64,000 nt of DNA from Nitrospira_D sp035465795 (lineage in GTDB: Bacteria > Nitrospirota > Nitrospiria > Nitrospirales > Nitrospiraceae), in contig NZ_JBMWAN010000007.1 of assembly GCF_049546785.1 (NCBI RefSeq), forward strand, positions 25,092-89,091, in the 5' to 3' direction. Shown here in pieces: positions 33,392-41,204 of the stretch. Positions within the stretch are counted from its first letter, which is position 1, and every line of letters starts with the position of its first letter. The notes beneath the pieces are model-generated. The model was not told where the DNA came from and made no database searches. It was given only the letters and a program-made list of their open reading frames with translations. The position numbers were made by a program, and so were the translations under genes.

Positions 33392-34417
33392 CTATCGTTG
33401 GCTGAGCTTGTGGACCATATCGATAGCAGCCGCGACATGATCGACGGGGGTGCCAGGCAGAATGCCGTGACCGAGATTGAAGATGTGCCCCGGCCGATTA
33501 CCGGCCCGCCGCAAGATATCCTCGACACGCCGTTCGATTTCATGCAGAGGAGCGAAGAGCACGAGCGGATCCAGATTGCCTTGCACCGCGCGGTCGTGCC
33601 CGACCATGGCCCACCCTTCATCCAGGTGGACCCGCCAATCGAGACCGATGACATCCCCGCCGGCCTCGCGCATCTGCCGGAGGATGGCGGTGGTCCCGGT
33701 GCCGAAATGAATCAGCGGCACGCCTTCGTGCTTGAGTCCGTCGAAAATCAGCTGGACGTGCGGCTTCACATACTCGGCGTAGTCGCCCGCCGAGAGACAG
33801 CCGACCCAGCTGTCAAACAGTTGAATCGCCTGCGCCCCCGCTTTGATCTGCCGGCGCAAATAGCCGGTGATCACGCGGGCGAACTTGTCCATCAGCTTGT
33901 GCCACGCGGCCGGATCCCCGTACATCATCTGCTTGGTGTGCTGATAGTTCCGCGATCCCCCGCCCTCGATGGCGTAGCTCGCGAGCGTAAAGGGCGCACC
34001 CGCGAATCCGATGAGGGGCACGCGTCCGTTCAGCGCACGGCGCGTTTGCCGGATGGCTTCCGCGACATAATCCAGCTCATCGCCATCGACGACTTTGAGG
34101 CGCTCGACGGCCGCGCGGTCGCGAACCGGGTTATGAATGACCGGACCTTCCCCCTCGGCAAATTCCAGGCTGATGCCCATCGGCTCGAGCGGGAGCAGGA
34201 TATCGGCAAAAATAATGGCCGCATCGAGCGGGAACCGGTCGATGGGCTGGAGTGTGACCTGTGTCGCCAACTCGGGCGTCTTGCACATTTCCAGAATCGA
34301 GTGTTTCGCCCGGAGAGCCCGGTATTCAGACATATAGCGGCCCGCCTGGCGCATGAACCAGACCGGCGTACAATCGACCGGCTCACGCCGGCAGGCTTTG
34401 AGAAAACGATCATTCAT
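33392..34417 (-). CDS. hemE: uroporphyrinogen decarboxylase
   Basis: Decarboxylates the four acetate groups of uroporphyrinogen III to give coproporphyrinogen III. 341 residues. Signature PVWFMRQAGRYMSEYRALR near the N-terminus, then DAAIIFADILLPLEPMGISLEF with the catalytic Asp, GFAGAPFTLASYAIEGGGSRNY and the C-terminal GHGILPGTPVDHV. It heads the unit hemE-hemH-hemG, with about 100 bases before hemH. Start ATG at 34417. Confidence 0.95.
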   Translation of the reverse strand: MNDRFLKACRREPVDCTPVWFMRQAGRYMSEYRALRAKHSILEMCKTPELATQVTLQPIDRFPLDAAIIFADILLPLEPMGISLEFAEGEGPVIHNPVRDRAAVERLKVVDGDELDYVAEAIRQTRRALNGRVPLIGFAGAPFTLASYAIEGGGSRNYQHTKQMMYGDPAAWHKLMDKFARVITGYLRRQIKAGAQAIQLFDSWVGCLSAGDYAEYVKPHVQLIFDGLKHEGVPLIHFGTGTTAILRQMREAGGDVIGLDWRVHLDEGWAMVGHDRAVQGNLDPLVLFAPLHEIERRVEDILRRAGNRPGHIFNLGHGILPGTPVDHVAAAIDMVHKLSQR

Positions 34418-34573
34418 AATCGGCGCATTCTAAGGATGCGACTGCAGAGGTGTCAAATGACGGTGCGGTCTCGTGCGTGACGCCCGGGCTAGGGGGAACA
34501 GTCCCGTAAAAAACAGCGGCATCACCGGTCACATACAATAACCGCCTGCCACACAGGAATCGGCAACCACTGT

Positions 34574-34601
34574 TTTACTTTTTCAATGTGGCATGTATAA
34601 T
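34574..34601 (+). promoter_or_regulatory. candidate sigma-70 promoter of the desaturase gene
   Basis: TTTACT (34574-34579) and a perfect TATAAT (34596-34601) with a 16-base spacer. It would start transcription near 34608, giving a leader of about 160 bases before the ATG at 34769. It lies in the 350-base gap between hemE and the desaturase gene, which carries no gene of its own. Confidence 0.55.
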
Positions 34602-34607
34602 GACGTC

Positions 34608-34768
34608 TCAATACCACGCTGGACGAACCATTACAGAGGAAACCCAGCATCTGCGGCCTGCCTGAGCCCGATTTTCCCTAGTGCCGCACTCCTGCGCAGT
34701 TAACCGGGAAACCGGCGCACTCTTTCTGAAAGAAGTGCCGCGTCGATCCCTGACCTGGAGGTAAGTGA
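34608..34768 (+). promoter_or_regulatory. long structured 5' leader of the desaturase gene
   Basis: No ORF is present. It can form several hairpins: CCGG-GAAA-CCGG, a GNRA-type tetraloop inside TGCG...CGCA near 34695-34717, and CTTTC/GAAAG near 34719-34735. The ribosome binding site (CTGGAGG, about 34756-34762) lies directly after this structured part. It matches no riboswitch class I recognise; a temperature- or fatty-acid-responsive leader is possible for a desaturase. Confidence 0.4.
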
Positions 34769-35743
34769 ATGTCCGACGTACACACCATCCAACCAACTCG
34801 AGGTCAGGAACTCTGGCTGACGGTCCTGCGCTGGTTCGACTCCTGGGCCGGCCTTGAGCACATGAAGACGGACGGCGTGCCCAAGATGGACTGGCTGCGT
34901 TGCATTCCTCTCATAGCCGTTCATGTGATGTGCCTCGGGGTCATCTGGGTGGGATGGAGTTGGACGGCCGTCGCCGTCGCCGTCGCCTTTTATTTTGCGC
35001 GCATGTTCGCCATCACCGGCTGGTATCACCGCTACTTCTCGCATCGCACGTTCAAAACTTCTCGCGCCGTTCAATTCGCCTTTGCCGTGCTGGGGGGATC
35101 CTGCGCCCAACGCGGGCCGCTCTGGTGGGCCGGCCATCACCGACACCATCATATCGCTTCCGATACCCCAGACGATGTGCATTCCCCGCGGCAGGGCGGG
35201 TTTCTCTGGTCGCACATGGGGTGGTTTACATCCCAGACCCATTTTGCACCGCGCCTCAAGAACATCCAGGACTTTGCGAAATACCCGGAACTGCGTTTCC
35301 TCGACCGGTTCGATATCCTTGTCCCCACCCTCGCCGGATTCGGGATGTTCGGATTGGGACAACTCCTGGAGGCCTATGCGCCGGGCCTGGGCACCAACGG
35401 CCCGCAGATGTTGATTTGGGGCTTCTTTATTTCAACGGTGGCCCTGATTCACGGCACATGCACCATCAATTCACTCTCGCACGTCTACGGCTCGCAGCGA
35501 TACGTCACCGGCGACGACAGCCGCAACAATTTCATCCTGGCGCTCATCACCATGGGCGAAGGATGGCACAACAACCACCACTACTACCCCGCCTCGACCA
35601 GGCAGGGATTCTACTGGTGGGAAATCGACATGACGTATTACTGCTTAAAGCTGATGGAGAAGGTCGGGCTCGTCTGGGATATCCGCGATGTGCCCGACTA
35701 TGTGCGGGAAGGCAAAACGAAGCAGGAAGCCGTCGCGGTGTAA
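34769..35743 (+). CDS. acyl-CoA/acyl-lipid delta-9-type fatty acid desaturase
   Basis: Membrane diiron enzyme that introduces a double bond into saturated acyl chains. 324 residues with several hydrophobic segments. Three histidine boxes of the family are present: HRYFSHRTFK, GHHRHHHIASD, and GEGWHNNHHYYPAS near the C-terminus. The arrangement is that of the stearoyl-CoA/acyl-CoA desaturase group. An O2-dependent reaction fits an aerobic host. The start ATG follows CTGGAGG. It appears monocistronic with its own promoter. Confidence 0.93.
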   Translation: MSDVHTIQPTRGQELWLTVLRWFDSWAGLEHMKTDGVPKMDWLRCIPLIAVHVMCLGVIWVGWSWTAVAVAVAFYFARMFAITGWYHRYFSHRTFKTSRAVQFAFAVLGGSCAQRGPLWWAGHHRHHHIASDTPDDVHSPRQGGFLWSHMGWFTSQTHFAPRLKNIQDFAKYPELRFLDRFDILVPTLAGFGMFGLGQLLEAYAPGLGTNGPQMLIWGFFISTVALIHGTCTINSLSHVYGSQRYVTGDDSRNNFILALITMGEGWHNNHHYYPASTRQGFYWWEIDMTYYCLKLMEKVGLVWDIRDVPDYVREGKTKQEAVAV

Positions 35744-35768
35744 GAATCCAGGCTTCCGTGTCCGCTGT

Positions 35769-36236
35769 TCACACCCATTCAGACTCATCGCGGGCAGGTT
35801 TGGTGACGACCTGCCCGGCCAATGACCGGCGGATGCGCTGACTCTGCCCGTCCAACTCTGACACCTGTTCATCGCCGACAATCCAGGCATCCGCAGGATC
35901 GAGTTCAATTCGATAGTGATTCTTACGTGTCGAGAACCACTCGATGTAGGGATGCGGCGCCAGGTTGGGGTGAGGATCGAACGACATCAGATTCACGTCG
36001 CCGACTTGAGGGTTTTCCATATCGCCGATCACCTGCCCGGCCAGATCCTCGTCCTCGAAGTGGCTGTTGCGAAACTGAATCACCTTTCCCGCGATCTCGC
36101 CCTTGAAGTTCCCGCGCAAGTACACATCGACCGGCCCGATCGCGGCAAAGGTGATCGTACCGACCACCGTCCCCTCGACCCGATTGTCCAAGAACCCTTC
36201 CTGCACCCAACGCCCATTGCCGAATTTTTGCGCCAT
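35769..36236 (-). CDS. protein of unknown function
   Basis: 155 residues from the ATG at 36236, with GGGAGG upstream. Polar, beta-rich in the first half (VEGTVVGTITFAAIGPVDVYLRGNFKGEI) and with FEDEDLAGQVIGDM in the middle. No signal peptide or membrane segment. Its start lies 17 bases after the EamA gene stop, so the two are likely transcribed together. Family not recognised. Confidence 0.7.
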   Translation of the reverse strand: MAQKFGNGRWVQEGFLDNRVEGTVVGTITFAAIGPVDVYLRGNFKGEIAGKVIQFRNSHFEDEDLAGQVIGDMENPQVGDVNLMSFDPHPNLAPHPYIEWFSTRKNHYRIELDPADAWIVGDEQVSELDGQSQRIRRSLAGQVVTKPARDESEWV

Positions 36237-36252
36237 GCCACTCGCCTCCCGA

Positions 36253-37122
36253 TTACGCAGCCGGTGAAGCCTCCACCGCCCGCTCCGCCTCATTCCTGTT
36301 TGGTTCCAGCGAACCGATAATGACACCGGTCAAAATCAGCATGCTCCCCAGCCACCCTTGCCAGTCCAGCGACTCACCGAGAAAATACCACGCAAGCCAG
36401 GCCGCATAGGCGGGCTCCAGGGCAAAGAGCAACGCCACCTGTTGGGCGGGAATCAGTTGCTGTGCCCACATCTGAATCGCAAAAGCGAGCGTCGCGAGCC
36501 CTCCGGTGATGGCAAGCCCGATAAAGAGGACCGTCGTGGGAACGAAGGCGCTCAGTGGAGGTTGCTCCCACAACATCGCCAGCAACATGAGGCCGGACAT
36601 CGCCACCATCTGCCAGGCAAACAACGACGTGGCATCCACCTCCCTGGTAAACCGTTCCAGACAGGCAATATGCGCGGCAAAGGCCATGGCACAGCCGAGG
36701 GTCAGAACATCGCCGAGATTCAGAACCGCAGTCGGCCGCACGAGACACCAGAGCCCCGCGGTGGCGACTCCGGTTGCCAGCCAAGAGCGCATCCCGAACC
36801 GGCGGAGGATCAAGGGAACGAAGACGACATACAGGGTAGTGATAAAGGCCGAGTTGGAGGCGCTTGTATAGCGCAAGCCCACCGTCTGGAGCACATAGCC
36901 AAAAAACAACCAGCCGGTCGCAATGGCACTGGCCCTCAGCACCGCCCGATCGCACGACAGAGGCCGGGCCATCAGCAGCAGACAAATCCCGACCAGCATC
37001 GCCCCTAAGAAAAATCTCAAAAATAAGAACGAGAGGGGAGGGATTTGCTCAAGCACCGCTTTTGTCGCGGGAAACGTCGCACCCCAGATGAGGGTGGTGA
37101 GTAGCAGCGCGAGTCGTGGCAT
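36253..37122 (-). CDS. EamA/DMT-family transporter
   Basis: 289 residues with about ten hydrophobic helices in two EamA repeats. It starts LALLLTTLIWGATFPATKAVLEQIPPL and FLRFFLGAMLVGICLLL, typical of the first repeat. The second repeat ends with VALLFALEPAYAAWLAWYFLGESLDWQGWLGSMLILTGVIIG, the standard DMT C-terminal pattern. Such carriers export metabolites or amino acids; no substrate can be inferred. No Shine-Dalgarno precedes the ATG. Its upstream flank is a repeat at 37138. Confidence 0.88.
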   Translation of the reverse strand: MPRLALLLTTLIWGATFPATKAVLEQIPPLSFLFLRFFLGAMLVGICLLLMARPLSCDRAVLRASAIATGWLFFGYVLQTVGLRYTSASNSAFITTLYVVFVPLILRRFGMRSWLATGVATAGLWCLVRPTAVLNLGDVLTLGCAMAFAAHIACLERFTREVDATSLFAWQMVAMSGLMLLAMLWEQPPLSAFVPTTVLFIGLAITGGLATLAFAIQMWAQQLIPAQQVALLFALEPAYAAWLAWYFLGESLDWQGWLGSMLILTGVIIGSLEPNRNEAERAVEASPAA

Positions 37123-37137
37123 GGGAGGGGGCTTCGA

Positions 37138-37238
37138 GTGATCGGTGAAGGGTGATCAGTGATGAGCGAGACGAACTGGATCCCGAAGGATCACCAAATA
37201 TCTCGCCCACTCGTCACTCATCACACCTCACTGGTCAC
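37138..37238. repeat. inverted repeat of GTGAT-type units (second copy)
   Basis: The left arm starts with GTGATCGGTGAAGGGTGATC at 37138 and runs to about 37170; the right arm (37201-37238) ends GTCACTCATCACACC...GGTCAC. The outermost 13 bases pair at 10 positions. It shares two exact 13-mers with the repeat in the ntrY-ntrX gap (see 25789-25868). It fills the gap between the EamA gene and a small ORF. Confidence 0.75.
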
Positions 37239-37242
37239 GGAA

Positions 37243-37446
37243 CTACGGTTTGCACAGCGCGCAGCGGCGCTGATAGGTCGTCCCGGCCTGCTCCATCGCC
37301 AGGAGCGCCCGCTCCTTATCGGGATAGTCGAACCATCCTCCCTCCCAGAAATCACTGGAAGACACGTTCGAGGGCACTTCCGAGCAGCGATCCTTGTGCA
37401 GCGTCACCCGGTCAATGGATCGGGCGATATGAACCCAGTACGTCAT
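37243..37446 (-). CDS. small protein with C-terminal CxxC
   Basis: 67 residues from the ATG at 37446 (TTG at 37455 is also in frame). It has TYWVHIARSIDRVTLHKDRCSEVP, WFDYPDKERALLAM and ends QRRCALCKP. One Cys plus a terminal CxxC suggest a metal or redox site. There is no clear Shine-Dalgarno. A real gene is likely but not certain. Family not recognised. Confidence 0.5.
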   Translation of the reverse strand: MTYWVHIARSIDRVTLHKDRCSEVPSNVSSSDFWEGGWFDYPDKERALLAMEQAGTTYQRRCALCKP

Positions 37447-37541
37447 GAATGCCAATCAGGGAATAAGAGGTGTGAGGATGAGACGCCGCCGCGACGGCCG
37501 TCAACCAACTGCGCCCCATCCCGTGACAGATTGCGCAGAGG

Positions 37542-37718
37542 CTAAGGAATGAGCTGCCATTCGTCTTTTTCGATGAACACCTTGACGCCGGTCTCCAGCT
37601 TTTTCACGTCGTCTTTGTCGAAGAGCCGCATGTATCGCTCGATCCGGTCCTCTTCATCGATCCGCTCTTCCTGCATGACCCCGTTGTTCCCTTTGTACTT
37701 CCGAATCAACACTGACAT
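37542..37718 (-). CDS. small charged protein of unknown function
   Basis: 58 residues. ATG at 37718 with AGAGGAGG 6 bases upstream, one of the strongest ribosome binding sites in the window. Sequence SVLIRKYKGNNGVMQEERID followed by RIERYMRLFDKDDVKKLETGVKVFI: basic start, acidic middle, helical centre and a short strand at the end. No signal or membrane segment. Family not recognised. Confidence 0.65.
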   Translation of the reverse strand: MSVLIRKYKGNNGVMQEERIDEEDRIERYMRLFDKDDVKKLETGVKVFIEKDEWQLIP

Positions 37719-37762
37719 CGACAGCCTCCTCTGATCACACTGGCAGTTCAACTATCTGGTTA

Positions 37763-37771
37763 TGCTACAAT
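37763..37771 (+). promoter_or_regulatory. extended -10 element ahead of the FmdB-type gene
   Basis: TGCTACAAT matches the TGn plus -10 layout of extended -10 promoters. No -35 is needed or clear. It lies about 105 bases upstream of the zinc-ribbon gene at 37876 and is divergent from the small charged gene at 37718. Confidence 0.35.
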
Positions 37772-37875
37772 AAGGCAAAGTTTGTCGGCCGGTCAAGAGC
37801 GCCCATTATGGAAGCAGTCGGCAGCCTTGCCGAACAGACCGGTCACTTGAACGGGAAGAGAAAGGGACTGCGGCT

Positions 37876-38184
37876 ATGCCTGTCTATGAATATCGTTGCG
37901 GAAAATGCTCGAAAGACTTCGAAGCCACTCAATCCGTCCATGCGCGGCCGGAAGATACCGAATGCCCCTTCTGCCATGCCCAAGAGGCCACACGGCTGCT
38001 CTCCTCTTTCGCGTCCACAATCAAGGGCGACCATAAGCCGGGCTTTGCCGAGCTGAAGGCCAAGTCCATGATCAACGAACGCATGGATAAATTCGCCAAA
38101 CTCCCTCCGCTCAACGCCAAGCGCAACGTGCCGCAGCCCAACACCTCCTCCGACTCAAACCCCATCACAGGCACCGGATCATAA
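37876..38184 (+). CDS. FmdB-type zinc ribbon protein
   Basis: 102 residues. Starts MPVYEYRCGKCSKDFEATQS and has ECPFCHAQEATRLLSSF, the two CxxC knuckles of the FmdB/CxxC_CXXC_SSSS regulatory-protein family, with the Ser-rich stretch after the second knuckle. The C-terminal tail is Asn/Pro/Ser-rich and disordered. It has been proposed as a regulator in some methylotrophs, but most copies are uncharacterised. The neighbouring PstS-like gene follows at 60 bases. Confidence 0.85.
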   Translation: MPVYEYRCGKCSKDFEATQSVHARPEDTECPFCHAQEATRLLSSFASTIKGDHKPGFAELKAKSMINERMDKFAKLPPLNAKRNVPQPNTSSDSNPITGTGS

Positions 38185-38246
38185 ACGATGCGCCCGCGCT
38201 CTTCGTCGCCTCTCTTCTGGAACCGCTTCACAAGAAAGGATGGAGC

Positions 38247-39068
38247 ATGATCGCCAGACTGCTGCTCGCGTGTGGAATCATCCTCATGGGTGAGGTCTCG
38301 CTTCCCCCGTCTTCGCACGCGGAGGTTTCAGGAAGTCTGGTCATTGCCGGAAACGGACCGGAGCTCAACACGCTGGAATCCCTGGCACGCGCATTCGAAA
38401 AAGCCAACCCCCGCACCTATATCGACCTCCTGTGGGACGACAGCTCCAAGCCCCTCGAACTCGTGAAGTCCGGACAGGCACAGATTGCCATTACCGGGGC
38501 GGAAGATCCGGCGTTTGCCGCCAGACAGATCGGCTGGGACGGCATCGGCATCCTGGTGCACCTGTCCAATTTCACGAAAGAACTGACCAAGCAGCAGGTG
38601 GCGGATATTTTCTCCGGCGCAGTGAAAGAATGGTCGGAGCTCGGCGGACCGGACACGAAAATCCTTCTCATCAATCGCCCGCGAAATCAGAACATCCGGG
38701 ACGCGTTTGAAACGCAGCTCGGCATCACCGGGAAAATCCCGGACTCAGCCAAAGTCATCGGAGGAGACGAAAAAGTCGTCAAAACCGTTGTGGGAACGCT
38801 CCCTCCCTTGTCAGCCGTCGCCTATATTTCGATGAGCACCGGTCTTTCCGTGGTCTCAACCGGGGTGGCCGTGCGCCTGCTGCCGGTCGACAACGTCGAG
38901 CCCCAGGCGCCGACCGTGAGAGACGGCCGCTATCCTCTCCGCCGGCCGATCTTGATCCTGTCGAAGAAGGAACCAAACCCGTTGATCGAGGCTTTTGTCC
39001 AGTTTGCCCTGTCGCCCCCCGGCCAGGCCATCATCGCTGAAACCTATATTCCCATGCCCGGTCAGTAG
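38247..39068 (+). CDS. PstS-like phosphate/anion-binding exported protein
   Basis: 273 residues with signal peptide MIARLLLACGIILMGEVSLPPSSHA. The mature part looks like the PBP-like domain family (PstS type II): GSLVIAGNGPELNTLESLARAFEKANP, AITGAEDPAF, LTKQQVADIFSGAVKEWSELGG, and LINRPRNQNIRDAFE. The closing FVQFALSPPGQAIIAET is typical. No pst transporter genes are nearby, so it may be a stand-alone sensor or binding protein. Ligand assignment is inference. Confidence 0.85.
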   Translation: MIARLLLACGIILMGEVSLPPSSHAEVSGSLVIAGNGPELNTLESLARAFEKANPRTYIDLLWDDSSKPLELVKSGQAQIAITGAEDPAFAARQIGWDGIGILVHLSNFTKELTKQQVADIFSGAVKEWSELGGPDTKILLINRPRNQNIRDAFETQLGITGKIPDSAKVIGGDEKVVKTVVGTLPPLSAVAYISMSTGLSVVSTGVAVRLLPVDNVEPQAPTVRDGRYPLRRPILILSKKEPNPLIEAFVQFALSPPGQAIIAETYIPMPGQ

Positions 39069-39090
39069 ATCCTCATCCAAGGAGGTCATC

Positions 39091-39546
39091 ATGCGTTCGC
39101 TCTGGTCATTCGCACTTATCGGTTCGCTCCTTTCGCTCCCTCTTGCTGCCTCAGTGGTGCAGGCAGAAGAACCTGCCGGCGCCATCGTCGAGGGGGCGGG
39201 CTTTACCCTCTACGGCACCGAGTCGATCAAGGGATCCGACTCGGCCAAAGTCGAACGGGACCCGGTCTGCGATCGGAGCAGGCGGCCGAAGATCTTCAAG
39301 GTCGAGCCGGATGAAGCCAAGCCCGGCCAGAAAGTGACCATCAAAGGCGAGAATTTCGGAACCAGGGAATGCTTCCACGGAGTGGCCTTCAGCGCAGCGG
39401 GACCGGCCAAAATCGACTACACGTTCGTGAACGAAACGACCATCGAAGCCACGGTTCCCGATGTCCGGCCCGGCATGTCGTTCATCGATGTCGTCGCCGG
39501 CGGCGGCAACGCCCGGTCAAAAGGATTCCTCGTCCAAGCCAAGTAG
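39091..39546 (+). CDS. exported IPT/TIG-domain protein
   Basis: 151 residues from an ATG with AAGGAGG at 39079-39085. Signal peptide RSLWSFALIGSLLSLPLAAS, cleaved near VVQAEE. The mature part ends in one IPT/TIG-like beta domain: KIFKVEPDEAKPGQKVTIKGENFG, TIEATVPDVRPGMSFIDVVAGG and SKGFLVQA. Two cysteines (PVCDRS, TRECFHG) could form a disulfide. It starts 22 bases after the PstS-like gene and probably shares its transcript. Function unknown. Confidence 0.82.
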   Translation: MRSLWSFALIGSLLSLPLAASVVQAEEPAGAIVEGAGFTLYGTESIKGSDSAKVERDPVCDRSRRPKIFKVEPDEAKPGQKVTIKGENFGTRECFHGVAFSAAGPAKIDYTFVNETTIEATVPDVRPGMSFIDVVAGGGNARSKGFLVQAK

Positions 39547-39567
39547 CTGTAATCCCACTCTCTTCTC

Positions 39568-39596
39568 CCGGGGAGAGGCACGGTGCCTCTCCCCGG
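39568..39596. terminator. perfect 14-bp stem after the TIG-domain gene
   Basis: CCGGGGAGAGGCAC (39568-39581) and GTGCCTCTCCCCGG (39583-39596) are exact complements around a single base, a very stable hairpin. A second, smaller stem GGATCG/CGATCC follows at 39595-39610. Neither has a T tract on the plus strand, so it is not a canonical intrinsic terminator. It more likely ends or protects the TIG-domain transcript before pycA. Confidence 0.6.
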
Positions 39597-39705
39597 ATCG
39601 CCTGCGATCCGCCCATTTCCGGCTCCCGCTCCCTCGACAGGACTTTTGAGTCTATGCTAGGTTACCCGCTCCCTTGCGCCGGATTGACCCTGTGCGAGGT
39701 TTGTT

Positions 39706-41145
39706 GTGGCCAAGGCCAACAGGCTCATGTTTAAGAAAATTCTCATTGCCAATCGCGGCGAAATCGCCATGCGGATCATCCGCGCCTGCCGCGAACTCGA
39801 TATTGCGACGGCGGCCATCTATTCCGAGGCCGACTCGACCGGTATTTACGTCAAAAAGGCCGATGAGGCCTATCTGGTCGGCCCGGGTCCGGTCAAAGGC
39901 TTCCTCGACAAGCAACAGATCGTCGATCTGGCTCTCCGGATCGGCGCTGATGCCATTCACCCGGGCTACGGATTTCTGTCTGAAAACGCCGAGTTCGCCC
40001 AGCTCTGCCAGGACTCAGGCATTACCTTCATCGGCCCGTCGCCCGAGGCGATCAATGCCATGGGCAGCAAGATCAAAGCGCGCGACCTGGCCAAAGCCAT
40101 CGGCGTGCCCGTCGTCCCCGGCACTGAAGGCGGGGTTACCGACGTCAAAGAAGCCCTCGCCTTTGCGAAGAGCGCCGGATACCCGGTGATGATCAAGGCC
40201 AGCGCCGGAGGGGGCGGGCGCGGTCTGCGCGTCGTGCGGACCGATGCGGAACTGCGCGAGAACATGGAAGTGGCCTCCCGCGAGGCCCTGGCGGCCTTCG
40301 GCGACGGCGCCGTGTTCATCGAGAAATTTATCGAGCGGCCGCATCACATCGAGTTTCAGATTCTCGCCGACAGGCACGGCAACATCATCCATCTCGGGGA
40401 GCGGGACTGCTCGATCCAACGGCGCCACCAAAAGCTGATCGAAATCGCGCCTTCATTGATCCTGACCCCTCGCCTGCGGGCCGAAATGGGCGAGGCCGCC
40501 ACCAAAATCGCCAGAGCCGTCTCCTACGACAACGCCGGCACCGTCGAGTTTTTGCTGGATCAAGAAGGCCGCTACTACTTTATCGAGATGAACCCGCGCA
40601 TTCAGGTCGAGCACACGGTTACCGAGCAGATCACCGCGATCGACATCGTGCGCAATCAAATTTCTATCGCGGCCGGCAAACCATTAGACATCCAACAGTC
40701 TGACGTGACCCTGCAGGGCCATGCCATTCAATGCCGGATCAATGCCGAAGACCCGCGTAATAACTTCCGGCCTTGCACAGGCACAATCACCGCCTACCTG
40801 TCGCCAGGCGGCATCGGCGTCCGCATCGACGGCGCGGTGTACAAGGACTATACGGTCTCTCCCTACTACGACGCCCTACTGGCCAAGCTCACGGTGCGCG
40901 GGCGGACCTGGGAAGAAACCGTCAGCCGGATGCGCCGGTCGCTGGAGGAATATGTCTTGCGCGGCGTCAAGACCACGATCCCCTTCATGAAGGCGATCAT
41001 GCAGGATCCCGATTTCCTGGCCGGGCGGTTCGACACGTCCTATCTGGACACGCATCAGGACCTGTATAACTACGATGAGTTCGAACAGCCTGAGGACTTG
41101 GTCCTGGCCATTTCTGCGGCGATTGCCGCCTACGAAGGTCTCTAA
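39706..41145 (+). CDS. pycA: biotin carboxylase subunit (pyruvate carboxylase subunit A)
   Basis: 479 residues. ATP-dependent carboxylation of biotin on the partner subunit. ATP-grasp fold: KILIANRGEIAMRIIRACRE, HPGYGFLSENAEFA, KASAGGGGRGLRVV (ATP loop), ERDCSIQRRHQKLIE, and YYFIEMNPRIQVEHTVTE. The downstream gene supplies the carboxyltransferase and biotin carrier, which makes this the split pyruvate carboxylase A subunit rather than AccC, although AccC cannot be excluded on sequence alone. Start GTG at 39706 with GAGG 7 bases upstream; ATG at 39727 is the alternative. Confidence 0.9.
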   Translation: MAKANRLMFKKILIANRGEIAMRIIRACRELDIATAAIYSEADSTGIYVKKADEAYLVGPGPVKGFLDKQQIVDLALRIGADAIHPGYGFLSENAEFAQLCQDSGITFIGPSPEAINAMGSKIKARDLAKAIGVPVVPGTEGGVTDVKEALAFAKSAGYPVMIKASAGGGGRGLRVVRTDAELRENMEVASREALAAFGDGAVFIEKFIERPHHIEFQILADRHGNIIHLGERDCSIQRRHQKLIEIAPSLILTPRLRAEMGEAATKIARAVSYDNAGTVEFLLDQEGRYYFIEMNPRIQVEHTVTEQITAIDIVRNQISIAAGKPLDIQQSDVTLQGHAIQCRINAEDPRNNFRPCTGTITAYLSPGGIGVRIDGAVYKDYTVSPYYDALLAKLTVRGRTWEETVSRMRRSLEEYVLRGVKTTIPFMKAIMQDPDFLAGRFDTSYLDTHQDLYNYDEFEQPEDLVLAISAAIAAYEGL

Positions 41146-41204
41146 CCGGGCGTTACTCGGACACCCGATCACGAACGCACTCAACCAAAGAGCACGCAAC
41201 GACG

